NCBI GenBank assembly: GCA_963749825.1
Contig: CAVVOI010000007.1
Coordinates: 1 to 64,000 of the forward strand
From: UBA11865 sp963749825
Lineage (GTDB): Bacteria; Chloroflexota; Anaerolineae; Promineifilales; Promineifilaceae
Direction: 5' to 3'
Length of the DNA: 64,000 nucleotides
Shown here piece after piece: positions 44,792 to 54,110 of the stretch. A program made the position numbers and the translations under genes. Below the pieces are notes generated by a model. That model did no database searches, was not told where the DNA came from, and saw only the letters and a program-made list of their open reading frames with translations. Position 1 is the stretch's first letter, and each line of letters opens with the position of its first letter.

Positions 44792-44905
44792 CATACTTTG
44801 GGTAGCTACTCATTCGATTATTGTTCTTGGCCAACCTCACCTGTATTCAACGAAGTCGCACAGAGTCCCAATCATTCATACATCGGGTATAATCGACCCT
44901 GAATT

Positions 44906-46936
44906 ATGGCTATTCTAACGACAACCAAGTTGGGCCAATCCTTTGGCGCCTATGATGTCTTCAGCGAAGTATCACTTAGTGTCGCTAACGATGACAAAAT
45001 CGGCTTAGTAGGTCCTAATGGTATCGGTAAAACAACCTTACTGCTCTTGTTAGCTGGCTTGAGCACGCCGACTTCGGGCGTCGTTCACCGCGCTCGCGGC
45101 AAACGGTTGGGTTACTTACCCCAGGAGTCGGCCGAGGCTTTTAATGAAAGACAACACAGCGTTTACGAGGAAATGCTGACCGTATTCACCGATTTACGGA
45201 GGGATGAAAGCCGCCTGCGCCGTATGGAAGCTGATATCGCAGCCGGAAATGAATCGGACGAAGTGATGGCTCGTTATGGCTCGGCTTTGGAACAGTTTGA
45301 ATTAGACGGCGGTTACGAGTATGAAATGCAGATCAAGCAGGTCTTACAGGGCTTGGGTTTCGGCCGGGATGATTGGCAGCTAAGCCTCGATCACCTGAGC
45401 GGAGGCCAAAAAACCCGAGTCTTACTGGGTCGCCTTCTATTAGAAAAACCAGATCTGTTGATCCTGGACGAACCAACAAACCATCTTGATGTCGAAGCGG
45501 TGGAATGGCTAGAAAGTGCCTTGAGAATCTGGGATGGGGCGGTAGTTCTTGTCAGCCATGATCGCTATTTTCTTGATCGAGTCGTCAATACAATTTGGGA
45601 GATGAATGGTCAAGATATTGAGCTGTTCAGAGGAAATTACAGTGCCTATGTCGGGCAGCGAGAGGCGCGTAGAGACGATCGGCAGCGATTGTTTGAAGAT
45701 CGAGTAGAACGGCTGGAGAAGGAGTTGGACTACATCCGCCGGAACATCGCCGGACAACGGACCCAAATGGCCAAAGGCAAATTAAGTCGCATCAGCCGTG
45801 AATTAGATGCCATACAGCGAAGTGGGCTGGAGTCAGTACAAGGCAAGAGCTGGTCGCAAGTGAGCAATTCTTTAGGTGGATCGCGACGCCATAGCATGAG
45901 TGTGGCCGAAGCGGCCGAGGCCATTAGAAGTTTGCGAAGCCCTAACAAGCACCAACAATCGTTCTCAGTCAATCTAAGAAAGGCTGAACGAAGTGGCAAG
46001 ATCGTCTTGCGTTCATCTCAGCTGGCGATTGGTTATCCGGGGAAGACGTTATTTACGGCCGAAGATTTTGAGTTGCACCGTTTAGAATGCGCCGCATTGA
46101 TCGGAGCAAACGGCACTGGCAAAACGACTTTTTTACGAACCATCATGGGTAAATTAAGTCCATTAGACGGCGAAATTAGACAGGGAGCCAGCCTTGAAAT
46201 TGGTTATTTTGCACAGGCTCACGAGCAGTTGAATGTCGAAAATACCGTTATCGAAGAATTTACGAGGCATCACGACATGCTAGTGGCCGAAGCCCGCCAA
46301 TATCTCGCACGTTACCTGTTTCAAAGCGATGATATATTTAAACCGGTCAAAATGCTTAGTGGTGGTGAACGAGGCCGGTTAGCTCTAGCGATATTGGCCT
46401 TAGAAGGCGCCAACTTCTTATTGCTGGATGAGCCGACGAACCATCTTGATATCCCCGCTCAAGAGATGTTACAGACTGTCTTGGAAAATTTCGAAGGGAC
46501 GATATTGCTGGTAACCCACGATCGTTACCTGGTCGATCGCCTGGCGACCCAACTGTGGTTGTTGGAGGATGGCCATCTGGAAATATTTGAAGGAACTTAC
46601 CAGGAGTACGTGGCCGAACGTGAGCTCCAGGCAACTCAACGAAAGGAAACAGTAACCAAAAAGAACGATATGGCCCGACAGCGCAAGAGCATGGCCCGCG
46701 CGCGTGATAATCAAAACAGGAAAAGAGTCGCCCTTCTTGAACAAGTAGAAAAGGAAATCGCCAAGCTCGAATCAAATCTGAAGGAAATTGGCCAGTCGCT
46801 CCAGCAAGCAAGTGAGGCAAAAAATATCGATGAAATCCAAAGCTTGAGCTTGGAATACGCTGCTGCTGAAAGTCGTTTGGAAGAGATGTTGCGAGAATGG
46901 GAGGAATTGGCTCGTGAGCACTCGTTGGCCGGATAA
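44906..46936 (+). CDS. ABC-F family ATPase (ribosome-associated)
   Basis: 676 residues with two ABC domains and no membrane part. First: GPNGIGKTT, LSGGQKTRV, LLILDEPTNHLD. Second: GANGTGKTTFLR, LSGGERGRLAL, FLLLDEPTNHLD. The linker between them (about 240-330) is helical, like the P-site tRNA interaction motif, and the C-terminus (590-676) is a long coiled coil, as in Uup. Members act on the translating ribosome. TATAAT at 44888-44893 lies 12 bases before the ATG, with no Shine-Dalgarno. It overlaps coaE by 23 bases. Confidence 0.92.
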   Translation: MAILTTTKLGQSFGAYDVFSEVSLSVANDDKIGLVGPNGIGKTTLLLLLAGLSTPTSGVVHRARGKRLGYLPQESAEAFNERQHSVYEEMLTVFTDLRRDESRLRRMEADIAAGNESDEVMARYGSALEQFELDGGYEYEMQIKQVLQGLGFGRDDWQLSLDHLSGGQKTRVLLGRLLLEKPDLLILDEPTNHLDVEAVEWLESALRIWDGAVVLVSHDRYFLDRVVNTIWEMNGQDIELFRGNYSAYVGQREARRDDRQRLFEDRVERLEKELDYIRRNIAGQRTQMAKGKLSRISRELDAIQRSGLESVQGKSWSQVSNSLGGSRRHSMSVAEAAEAIRSLRSPNKHQQSFSVNLRKAERSGKIVLRSSQLAIGYPGKTLFTAEDFELHRLECAALIGANGTGKTTFLRTIMGKLSPLDGEIRQGASLEIGYFAQAHEQLNVENTVIEEFTRHHDMLVAEARQYLARYLFQSDDIFKPVKMLSGGERGRLALAILALEGANFLLLDEPTNHLDIPAQEMLQTVLENFEGTILLVTHDRYLVDRLATQLWLLEDGHLEIFEGTYQEYVAERELQATQRKETVTKKNDMARQRKSMARARDNQNRKRVALLEQVEKEIAKLESNLKEIGQSLQQASEAKNIDEIQSLSLEYAAAESRLEEMLREWEELAREHSLAG

Positions 46937-48215
46937 GTTAGTCGTTGGTCTCACCGGCAATATCGCCACCGGCAAATCCGTTGTCCTGGAATTGGTGGCC
47001 GAGTGGGGGGCTCTCACTGTGGATGCCGATAAGGTAGTGCGTCAAATCATCGAGAGCGATCTGGCTGCCCAAAGAGAGATCATCAGTTATTTTGGCGAGG
47101 TGGTGCGTAAGCCGGATGGGCGAATCGATCGGGAAGGCCTGGCAGGCATCGTATTCAGAGATCCCAGCGCTTTGAAGACCTTAGAGAATATCCTGCATCC
47201 TCGCGTACGGGGACATATTCTCGAGAGAATTAATTTGAGTGAGCGGGCCATCGCCTTTATCGAGGCTATCAAGTTGTTGGAGGGTGGCCTCGCCGCCGAA
47301 TGTGATGAAATATGGGCGACTCGCTGCCCAAGCGAGATACAAATAGAACGACTCATGACCTTGCGGGGTATGGATCGGGAGACGGCCGTCATGCGAGTGG
47401 AAGCCCAACCTCCCCAGGCGCACAAAGTTGCTATGGCCGATGTGGTCATTGACACCGGGGGAACGTTAGATTTCACTCGGTCTCAAGTGAAAATAGCCTG
47501 GCATCGTCTTGACGAGAAGGAAGACGAATCTAGAGTTGATATGGAATTGGAGGCGGCTAAAGAAACCCAGACCCGAAAAACCGTAAATGAGCCGGTCAAA
47601 ATAAGTGTGTCGCAAGTTGAAGATTTGGAAAAGGCAGAACAAGAGCCAGCGATAGCTCGTAGACAAGTAGAAAGTTTCGAAGACGTTAGTGTGCGACGCG
47701 CCCGACGCGCGGATATTCCGGAGATCCTGCAGCTCATTAATAGAGCTTCGACCGGAAAGATGACCATGGATCGAGAGGATCTGTTGATGGCTCTAGGTGA
47801 TCGGGGCTATCTCATCGGCCAGCAAGGCGCCGATGTCAAAGTCGTTGTAGGCTGGACGGCCGACAATCAGGTAGCTGCCATCGACCAAATTTTCATCGAT
47901 GCCCACGAATTTCCAACTTCGGCCGGCTTAGCCGTCTTGCGCGAAATAGAGTGTACGGCCGATGAGCTTATTTGCGAGGTTATCCTAGCTTTCCCATTGG
48001 CGGACGACTCTCTAGAACTTTATGATCTATTCGAGACAGAAGGTTACGAATATGTCGATGCCAAGACTTTGCCTGAAGCCTGGTTATTAGCCATTTCTGA
48101 CCAACAGCCTGACAGCGGCGTCGTTATGATTAAGCAATTGCAGGATCTGCGTAAAACGATGATCCGTAAACTTAAAAGAAAACAAGCATTGTCTAACCTG
48201 ACTTCGAAATCATGA
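46914..48215 (+). CDS. coaE: Dephospho-CoA kinase fused to a GNAT-like domain
   Basis: 433 residues; a normal CoaE has about 200. Residues 1-200 are CoaE, the last step of CoA synthesis: P-loop GLTGNIATGKSVV, DADKVVRQI, and the substrate/lid region LLEGGLAAECDEIW, ATRCPSEIQIERL and VIDTGGTLDFTRSQV. After a charged linker (about 200-260), residues 261-400 (VRRARRADIPEILQLINRAS, KVVVGWTADNQVAAIDQIF) resemble a GNAT acyltransferase, which would use acyl-CoA. The start GTG 46914 lies inside the end of the ABC-F gene. Confidence 0.88.
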   Translation: MSTRWPDKLVVGLTGNIATGKSVVLELVAEWGALTVDADKVVRQIIESDLAAQREIISYFGEVVRKPDGRIDREGLAGIVFRDPSALKTLENILHPRVRGHILERINLSERAIAFIEAIKLLEGGLAAECDEIWATRCPSEIQIERLMTLRGMDRETAVMRVEAQPPQAHKVAMADVVIDTGGTLDFTRSQVKIAWHRLDEKEDESRVDMELEAAKETQTRKTVNEPVKISVSQVEDLEKAEQEPAIARRQVESFEDVSVRRARRADIPEILQLINRASTGKMTMDREDLLMALGDRGYLIGQQGADVKVVVGWTADNQVAAIDQIFIDAHEFPTSAGLAVLREIECTADELICEVILAFPLADDSLELYDLFETEGYEYVDAKTLPEAWLLAISDQQPDSGVVMIKQLQDLRKTMIRKLKRKQALSNLTSKS

Positions 48216-48289
48216 AGGCTGGGTGTATACTATATCGCTATCAATGATGCCCATCTCTTGTTCGGGCTGATGAGGATCTGAGACTTAAT

Positions 48290-48514
48290 ATGAATGCGAT
48301 AAAAAGTTGGATTAGCGCCCACCCCAATCTAACTGCCTGGTTTGTTTTGGCCGTGGGTATGGTTGCCATTCTGCTTTGGGAAGCCAGCGACGTCGGACTG
48401 GAAACAATGCAATGGGTCTGGCTCATTGTGATAACCATCCTGGTCGCCGGCGCCTGTATCTGGATCATTAGCTGGGGTGGCGACGACGAAGAAAGCGAAG
48501 AAACCACGACTTAG
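48290..48514 (+). CDS. Small two-helix membrane protein
   Basis: 74 residues. Two hydrophobic helices (LTAWFVLAVGMVAILLW and VWLIVITILVAGACIWIISW) and a short acidic tail (GGDDEESEETTT). No family is recognised. It stands between coaE and the site-2 protease; the start ATG 48290 has a poor ribosome-binding site. Confidence 0.65.
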   Translation: MNAIKSWISAHPNLTAWFVLAVGMVAILLWEASDVGLETMQWVWLIVITILVAGACIWIISWGGDDEESEETTT

Positions 48515-48668
48515 GGCCTGTTTCAGATACAGCGACAATGGTGAAAATGGGGAAGCGGGGAGTCGTTCCCCAGATATTGGAATCTGAATTGGCGCCTGAT
48601 ATCTCGATGTTATTTGTAACTATTCCCCGGGCTCGCTTAACGATTCTGAGTTGATGAAATAGAAAGAT

Positions 48669-49793
48669 ATGTACGAGACTCCTACCCAATCGGCCACTAT
48701 GGAACAAGCAAAAGCCCTTATTGCCGAAATTGCTCCCCTATATGCGTGTGATAGCTTTACCCTAGACGGACCAGAAATGGGCCATATCCGTTTCCGAGGT
48801 CAATTTTTGTGCGATTTAGCCCAATGTTTTGACGATTTGCGCCGGCGAATGGAGCGACACGGCTTTACTCCTTTCGTCCGGGATGAGAAAGATGGCGTCT
48901 CTCTTGTGGCCGCACCCGTGGTCTTCAATCCACCGGATTCTAGATGGATCATCAATCTGGTGCTTTTACTGGCGACCATCCTCTCTACGCTATTTGTCGG
49001 CGCGTTAAGCGAGTTCGCGGCCCTCGGATTAAACGAAATTCCTGGCTTGGGCGATCTCTGGTTGGGTTTACCCTATTGTTTGAGTTTGATGACGATTCTC
49101 GGCGCTCACGAATTAGGCCACTATTTTGCCGCCCGCTACCATAAAGTTCCGGTTACACTACCCTATTTTATTCCGCTGCCGCTGCCGCCGATTGGCACGT
49201 TAGGAGCCTTTATCCGCTTGAAGGCACCGGTAAAAAACAAACGGGCTCTTTTGGATGTGGGAGCTGCCGGACCGTTAGCCGGATTATTATTTGCCATCCC
49301 CATATTGATCTACGGTTTGTCGATATCGCCGGTCGAACTTTTACCTGCTGGTGGTTACACGCTGGAAGGAAATTCAATTCTATATGCCCTGGCGAAAATT
49401 GCGGTTAAAGGGCAGATATTGCCAAATGGCACCGAAGATGTCTTCTTGAGCCAGATTGCCTGGGCCGGCTGGGTGGGTCTGTTAGTCACGGGTTTGAACC
49501 TGATTCCTGTGGGCCAACTCGATGGTGGCCACATCGCCTATGCATTGTTTGGAAAACGGGCCCGGATCTTTTACTGGCCTGTGCTCATCACGCTTATCGC
49601 CCTGGTGATATTCACCCGAACCTATATGTGGGCCCTGTGGGCCGTGCTCTTATTTTTCCTGGGCCGGATATACGCGGAGCCCTTGGACGATGTAACGCCC
49701 TTGGACTCGCGCCGTCAGGTTTTGGCGATTACTTCTTTAGTGCTGTTTTTATTGGTCTTCGTGCCGATACCTTTGCGGCTCATAGAGGCTTAA
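48669..49793 (+). CDS. Site-2 protease family membrane metalloprotease (M50)
   Basis: 374 residues. A soluble N-terminal domain of about 90 residues is followed by membrane helices carrying the zinc motif AHELGHYFAARYHKVPV and the second motif LNLIPVGQLDGGH, which supplies the Asp ligand. Such enzymes cut membrane-anchored regulators within the bilayer. The domain order (N-terminal soluble, then M50) resembles the EGY1-like branch of cyanobacteria and chloroplasts. Substrate unknown. Confidence 0.9.
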   Translation: MYETPTQSATMEQAKALIAEIAPLYACDSFTLDGPEMGHIRFRGQFLCDLAQCFDDLRRRMERHGFTPFVRDEKDGVSLVAAPVVFNPPDSRWIINLVLLLATILSTLFVGALSEFAALGLNEIPGLGDLWLGLPYCLSLMTILGAHELGHYFAARYHKVPVTLPYFIPLPLPPIGTLGAFIRLKAPVKNKRALLDVGAAGPLAGLLFAIPILIYGLSISPVELLPAGGYTLEGNSILYALAKIAVKGQILPNGTEDVFLSQIAWAGWVGLLVTGLNLIPVGQLDGGHIAYALFGKRARIFYWPVLITLIALVIFTRTYMWALWAVLLFFLGRIYAEPLDDVTPLDSRRQVLAITSLVLFLLVFVPIPLRLIEA

Positions 49794-49895
49794 TAACCAA
49801 TCGAGAGATAAAGTACACAAAATATCAGATTGAATAATATCTATAAGCTAACCCCGAATAGCGGATCTCACTTGATTAAATGTCGTTACTCCTGT

Positions 49896-49924
49896 TTGGC
49901 AACCAAAGCCGTCTTGGCTATAAT
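49896..49924 (+). promoter_or_regulatory. Promoter of tRNA-Met
   Basis: TTGGCA (49896-49901), 17 bases, TATAAT (49919-49924), 15 bases before the tRNA 5' end. Confidence 0.75.
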
Positions 49925-49939
49925 CCTGACGGTTTCAAT

Positions 49940-50011
49940 GGCGCCGTAGCTCAGCGGAAGAGCAAGGGACTCATAAGCCCTGGGTCGGCGGTTCGATTCC
50001 ACCCGGCGCCA
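49940..50011 (+). tRNA. tRNA-Met(CAU)
   Basis: 72 bases: acceptor GGCGCCG/CGGCGCC, D-arm GCTC/GAGC, anticodon loop CTCATAA (anticodon CAT) in stem GGGA/GCCC, T-arm CGGTTCGATTCCACC, discriminator A. The A-T-free acceptor starting G-G and its pairing indicate an elongator rather than initiator; an Ile2(CAU) tRNA cannot be excluded without tilS-determinant analysis. CCA is not encoded in full. Confidence 0.9.
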
Positions 50012-50030
50012 CAAGTAACTGAAGACAACC

Positions 50031-50060
50031 AGCCGCTCCAACGGGGCGGCTTTGTTTTTT
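50031..50060 (+). terminator. Terminator of tRNA-Met
   Basis: AGCCGC (50031-50036) pairs with GCGGCT (50046-50051), followed by TTGTTTTTT. Confidence 0.8.
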
Positions 50061-50072
50061 ATATTGCTGGTT

Positions 50073-52592
50073 ATGCCGCAAGAATCTGAAAAGCGATCAG
50101 CGAACGAACAGACCGAGAATGGGATTAGGGCAAACCATCGGCTCGTTTTGATGAGCAAGCGTTGGTGGTTGCCATTGGCCCTTATCTTGGGCGCCATTCT
50201 GTATCTCCTCTGGGCCTGGTCATCGGCTTTGTTCACGCCAATCGTCGGCGATGATATCAACCAGATTCGTTCGAACACCGTCTTGCCGGCTCTTGGAGAG
50301 AACATCCAGGTCCGGCAAACATTCCGACCAAGACGAGATGGCCTAAGAGAAGTCGAGTTGATCGTCGCTCGGCCTCCTGATGGAGCTGGATCGGGGCGGC
50401 TAGAGATGCAGTTGCTCGATCCCGAGGGGCAAACCATCGCTTCCCGGCAGATAGAGTCAAAAGAATTGGCTCATAATCAGGTCATGAGCCTTCGATTTCC
50501 TCCTCAGTCGCAATCGGCCGGCCATTTATACACCCTGATTCTCGGGGGCTCAGCCAATAATGATGTTTCGGTTTGGGGTTATGATCTGGACGTTCACGAG
50601 GGAGGGGAACTGAGCCTGATCGGCGGCAAGACGGCCGCCCAGGATCTTCGTTTCATTACCCGTTACCAACTATCTTTTCAACAAGCACTCACATCGATTG
50701 CCCAATCGACGTCAACAAATTTCGGACTTATCACCTTGTCCGTATTGTTGATGCTGTTGCCCGGCTGTATCGTATTGTTGGCTAGCGATCGCTGGCTGCC
50801 CGCCCTGGACCCGGCCGCCTGGCTGGGGTTAGCATTGGCCACCGGAATTTCCATTTGGCCGGTTTTATGGTTGTGGCTGACTGTCTTAGGTGGGCGTTGG
50901 CGTCCCTGGTCGCTATGGCTCGTCTTCGTTATTGGTTGGCTTACTGTATTAGGGCTTTTGATCGTTCGTTTTCGACTCAGAACAGCAATCGATCATCGTC
51001 ACGATGACAATCCTGGTCAACGATCAGTCGTTCAAAGGCGATCCACCCGGCTAAAATGGTCACACCCGGTTTTGTTGTTGATCTTGTTCCTGGCCTTGGC
51101 TGTGAGGTTATTGGCCGTTCGTGATCTGGCTTTTCCACCCTGGGTTGATTCTAGCAGGCACGCTCTCATTACGGCGGTGATGGCGGAAGGTGGGCAAGCC
51201 ATGCTCGACTACGAGCCCTATTTGGAAATTGACCGCTTCCCTTATCACTTTGGTTTTCACACCTTATCGGCCGGAATAAGCCAAATGATAAACCCACCGC
51301 TGCCTGACTTGTTGCTCATCATGGGCCAATTGATTAATGGCCTAATACCGTTGGCGGCTTTTGCGGGCGTTTACATCATGGTCAGACGGTCAGGCGTCGC
51401 ATTGCTGACCGCCTTCTTGATCGCCATTCCCTTCTTTTTTCCCGCTTACTTCGCTACTTGGGGACGAATGACCCAACTGACGGCTATGCTTGTGTTGGCG
51501 GCCGCTTTAGCGATGACCTGGCAATTAGTTCGTGGAAGTAGAAGCTGGCAGAAGAGCTGGTGGATGGTTTCGATATTGGCAGCCGGGCTTTTCCTGATCC
51601 ACTTTCGGGTTTTCCTGTTTTACCTGCTATTTGCGGCTTTAATCTGGATAATCAGCCGCGGCCGAAATGGTCGCTGGTTAACCTTGGCGGCGCTTTTAAC
51701 TTTCCTGCTGGTTGCTCCCCATGCCATCAGGCTGTACCTGGAGAACGGATCAGCGATAGGAGGCGGGTCAATTGCCGGTTACAATGATTTTCCTTTTGGA
51801 TATGTGGCAATTGGCTGGGAAAGAGGATTCTTGCTGGCCGCCGCGGCATCTGTTCTCCTGGCTGTTGTCGCCGCCCTTCGTGGAAGGTCATGGGGTTGGC
51901 TACCTTTGTCGCTGGCAGCCTGGTCTGGGATGGTGGTTGTCCTGCTTTCGGGCCAACGTTTGGGTTTGCCGGAAATCCGCCTGCTTAATTTAAATAGCGC
52001 CTATATTTCGGCATTTTTGCCGCTTTCTATCATCCTGGCTGTCGCGGCCGGTCAGGTCTGGCGTTGGTTTAGCCAATGGCGGTATCTGCAAATAGGTGGA
52101 GCCATTGTCGCCGGGGCGTTTCTGACCGCGGCCTTGATCTTCGGCGTTGGCCAACAAATCACGATCCTGAACCCGGTCACAATCCTGGTCTGGCCTCAAG
52201 ACTTGGAAGGGCTAAACTGGATAGAAGAAAATATCGACGATTCATCGCTGGTCGCCGTCAACAGTTGGCAATGGTTGGGCCAAACATGGACTGGCGCTGA
52301 TGGTGGCGCGTGGATTGTTCCGCTGACCGGTCTTAATAGCACGACGCCGCCGGCTGACTATATTTACAATCGTTCTTTAGCCCAAGAAGTAAAAGCTTTC
52401 AATATGCACCTTCAATCAGTGCCGGATTGGTCCGATCCGGCGGCCGTGGATTGGCTCAGAGAGCAGGGCGTCACCCATCTGTATGTTGGCGCCAAAGGCG
52501 GGACTTTTGATCCGGCGTTTCTGGCCAGAAACCCGTCGCTACAGATAGTGTATGCTCGTGATGGCGTCTTCATTTTTGCCGTGATAGGCTAG
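50073..52592 (+). CDS. Large polytopic membrane protein, GT-C glycosyltransferase-like
   Basis: 839 residues from ATG 50073. After one N-terminal helix comes an extracytoplasmic beta-sandwich (about 60-205; QTFRPRRDGLREVELIV, GRLEMQLLDPEGQTI), then ten or more membrane helices. The loop PPWVDSSRHALITAVMAEGG with WVDS, and later FHTLSAGISQMINPPLPD, recalls the first-loop acidic motif of GT-C lipid-sugar transferases. The C-terminal soluble part (LNWIEENIDDSSLVAVNSWQ) is also seen in such proteins. It is probably a surface-glycan enzyme; this assignment is by shape, not by a firm family match. Confidence 0.65.
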   Translation: MPQESEKRSANEQTENGIRANHRLVLMSKRWWLPLALILGAILYLLWAWSSALFTPIVGDDINQIRSNTVLPALGENIQVRQTFRPRRDGLREVELIVARPPDGAGSGRLEMQLLDPEGQTIASRQIESKELAHNQVMSLRFPPQSQSAGHLYTLILGGSANNDVSVWGYDLDVHEGGELSLIGGKTAAQDLRFITRYQLSFQQALTSIAQSTSTNFGLITLSVLLMLLPGCIVLLASDRWLPALDPAAWLGLALATGISIWPVLWLWLTVLGGRWRPWSLWLVFVIGWLTVLGLLIVRFRLRTAIDHRHDDNPGQRSVVQRRSTRLKWSHPVLLLILFLALAVRLLAVRDLAFPPWVDSSRHALITAVMAEGGQAMLDYEPYLEIDRFPYHFGFHTLSAGISQMINPPLPDLLLIMGQLINGLIPLAAFAGVYIMVRRSGVALLTAFLIAIPFFFPAYFATWGRMTQLTAMLVLAAALAMTWQLVRGSRSWQKSWWMVSILAAGLFLIHFRVFLFYLLFAALIWIISRGRNGRWLTLAALLTFLLVAPHAIRLYLENGSAIGGGSIAGYNDFPFGYVAIGWERGFLLAAAASVLLAVVAALRGRSWGWLPLSLAAWSGMVVVLLSGQRLGLPEIRLLNLNSAYISAFLPLSIILAVAAGQVWRWFSQWRYLQIGGAIVAGAFLTAALIFGVGQQITILNPVTILVWPQDLEGLNWIEENIDDSSLVAVNSWQWLGQTWTGADGGAWIVPLTGLNSTTPPADYIYNRSLAQEVKAFNMHLQSVPDWSDPAAVDWLREQGVTHLYVGAKGGTFDPAFLARNPSLQIVYARDGVFIFAVIG

Positions 52593-52718
52593 AAAATAGC
52601 GATGATTTAACCTATCTTATTGTCTATGACGCAGAGCGTTATAAGCGTTGCTCCCCTACTTCGATACAGTTATAATCGATGAAAGTGTTAACCTTCAATT
52701 CACCAGGAGTCCCGTTCC

Positions 52719-53933
52719 ATGCTTGACTTTTCTCTCACCGAAGAACAACTCGGTGTCGCCCAAATGGTCAGAGAGTTTACTGAGCGAGAAGTAGCCCCAA
52801 CGATTAGCGAATATGATCGCCGCCAGGAAATGAATCCGGCCGTTTTACCTCGCATGGCCGAGCTAGGCATTCTGGGGATCAATATCCCTGTCCGTTATGG
52901 TGGACAGGGATTTGACTACGTTACACTGGGGTTGGTTTGCGAGGAATTGGAACGAGCAGACACGACGCTTCGGGTGGTCATGTCTGTGCATATGGGCCTC
53001 AATAGCATGGGTGTACTGCAGTGGGGAGATGAAGAACAAAAGCAGCGGTTTTTGACCCCCCAGGCAAAGGGCGAGAAATATGCCGGCTTTTGTCTTACCG
53101 AACCTGGCGCCGGTTCTGACGTAGCTGCCTTACGATCCAGCGCCCGGCAAGATGGATCTGATTACATCATTAACGGCGAGAAGATGTGGATCAGTCTGGC
53201 TACAAAAGCCCATAACTTTTTATGGTTTGCCAAGACAGGTGATGGCAGCGAGCGGCCTTCTAGGAGTTTGACGGCGTTCATGGTCGAGGCTGACATGCCT
53301 GGCGTTACCAGCGGCGATATTCACGGGAAATTAGGCGTGCGGGCTGGATCGACGGGTTGGGTGAACTGCGCTGATGTACGTGTCCCGGCAAAAAACCGGA
53401 TCGGCCAAGAAGGGGAAGGCTTTAAAATCGCCATGAGTTGTCTGGACAATGGTCGCTATACGGTTGCGGCCGGGGCCACCGGATTGACCAGGGCCTGTCT
53501 GGAAGCCTCTCTCGATTACTCGGTAGAACGGGAAACCTTTGGCAAGCCAATCGCCCAACACCAACTGGTGCAACAGAAGTTAGCATGGATGCAACAATGG
53601 TATGATGTTTCCAGGTTATTGTATTTACGAGCCGGTTGGCTGAAGAATGAGGGGCAACGAAATACTAGAGAGACGTCGATGGCCAAGTGGTATGCCACGG
53701 ATATGTCTTTCAAAGCAGCCCATGAAGCGATTCAGATTCACGGCGCGTACGGCTATTCCGATGAATATAATGTGGAACGATATTTGCGCAACAGCCGGGG
53801 GGCTATCATTTATGAGGGCACGAGTGAAATCCACCAATTGATGCAGGCAGGGTACGCCTTAGGCGAGAGGAAAGACAAACCTTTGCGCTGCGAGCTGCCG
53901 GCATATGATCCCGACTTTTGGCTAGAAATATGA
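52719..53933 (+). CDS. Acyl-CoA dehydrogenase
   Basis: 404 residues with the FAD-linked fold: CLTEPGAGSDVAALRSSA (FAD and substrate binding), KMWISLATKAHNFLWFAKTG, the helix RETFGKPIAQHQLVQQKLA, and the C-terminal IHGAYGYSDEYNVERYLR, then IYEGTSEIHQL with the catalytic-base glutamate (YEGTSE). It oxidises acyl-CoA to enoyl-CoA and passes electrons to the electron-transfer flavoprotein encoded by etfBA about 1 kb downstream. AGGAGT precedes ATG 52719. The chain length of the substrate is not known. Confidence 0.94.
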   Translation: MLDFSLTEEQLGVAQMVREFTEREVAPTISEYDRRQEMNPAVLPRMAELGILGINIPVRYGGQGFDYVTLGLVCEELERADTTLRVVMSVHMGLNSMGVLQWGDEEQKQRFLTPQAKGEKYAGFCLTEPGAGSDVAALRSSARQDGSDYIINGEKMWISLATKAHNFLWFAKTGDGSERPSRSLTAFMVEADMPGVTSGDIHGKLGVRAGSTGWVNCADVRVPAKNRIGQEGEGFKIAMSCLDNGRYTVAAGATGLTRACLEASLDYSVERETFGKPIAQHQLVQQKLAWMQQWYDVSRLLYLRAGWLKNEGQRNTRETSMAKWYATDMSFKAAHEAIQIHGAYGYSDEYNVERYLRNSRGAIIYEGTSEIHQLMQAGYALGERKDKPLRCELPAYDPDFWLEI

Positions 53934-54014
53934 CATCACGGATGGCCTCATTTGGTTTACGACCGACCGGTCAGCTACTGTCATGCCCAAATAGGCGGGT
54001 ATCCAAGTGTATGG

Positions 54015-54034
54015 ATTCCCGCGTAGGCGGGAAT
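54015..54034. repeat. 20-bp palindromic repeat ATTCCC-N8-GGGAAT
   Basis: ATTCCCGCGTAGGCGGGAAT fits exactly the form ATTCCC-N8-GGGAAT known as dRS3 in Neisseria and also scattered in other bacteria. It sits between two unrelated genes, flanked by a partial copy of its arms (GGCGGGTATCC at 53993-54003). It is probably a dispersed genomic repeat. Confidence 0.55.
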
Positions 54035-54110
54035 GACATCTTGATCATGCATCCAGCTTCTTGTGGATGCTGGTTGTTAGTGAATATGGGTTAGCGGTTG
54101 GGTCAAGGTA

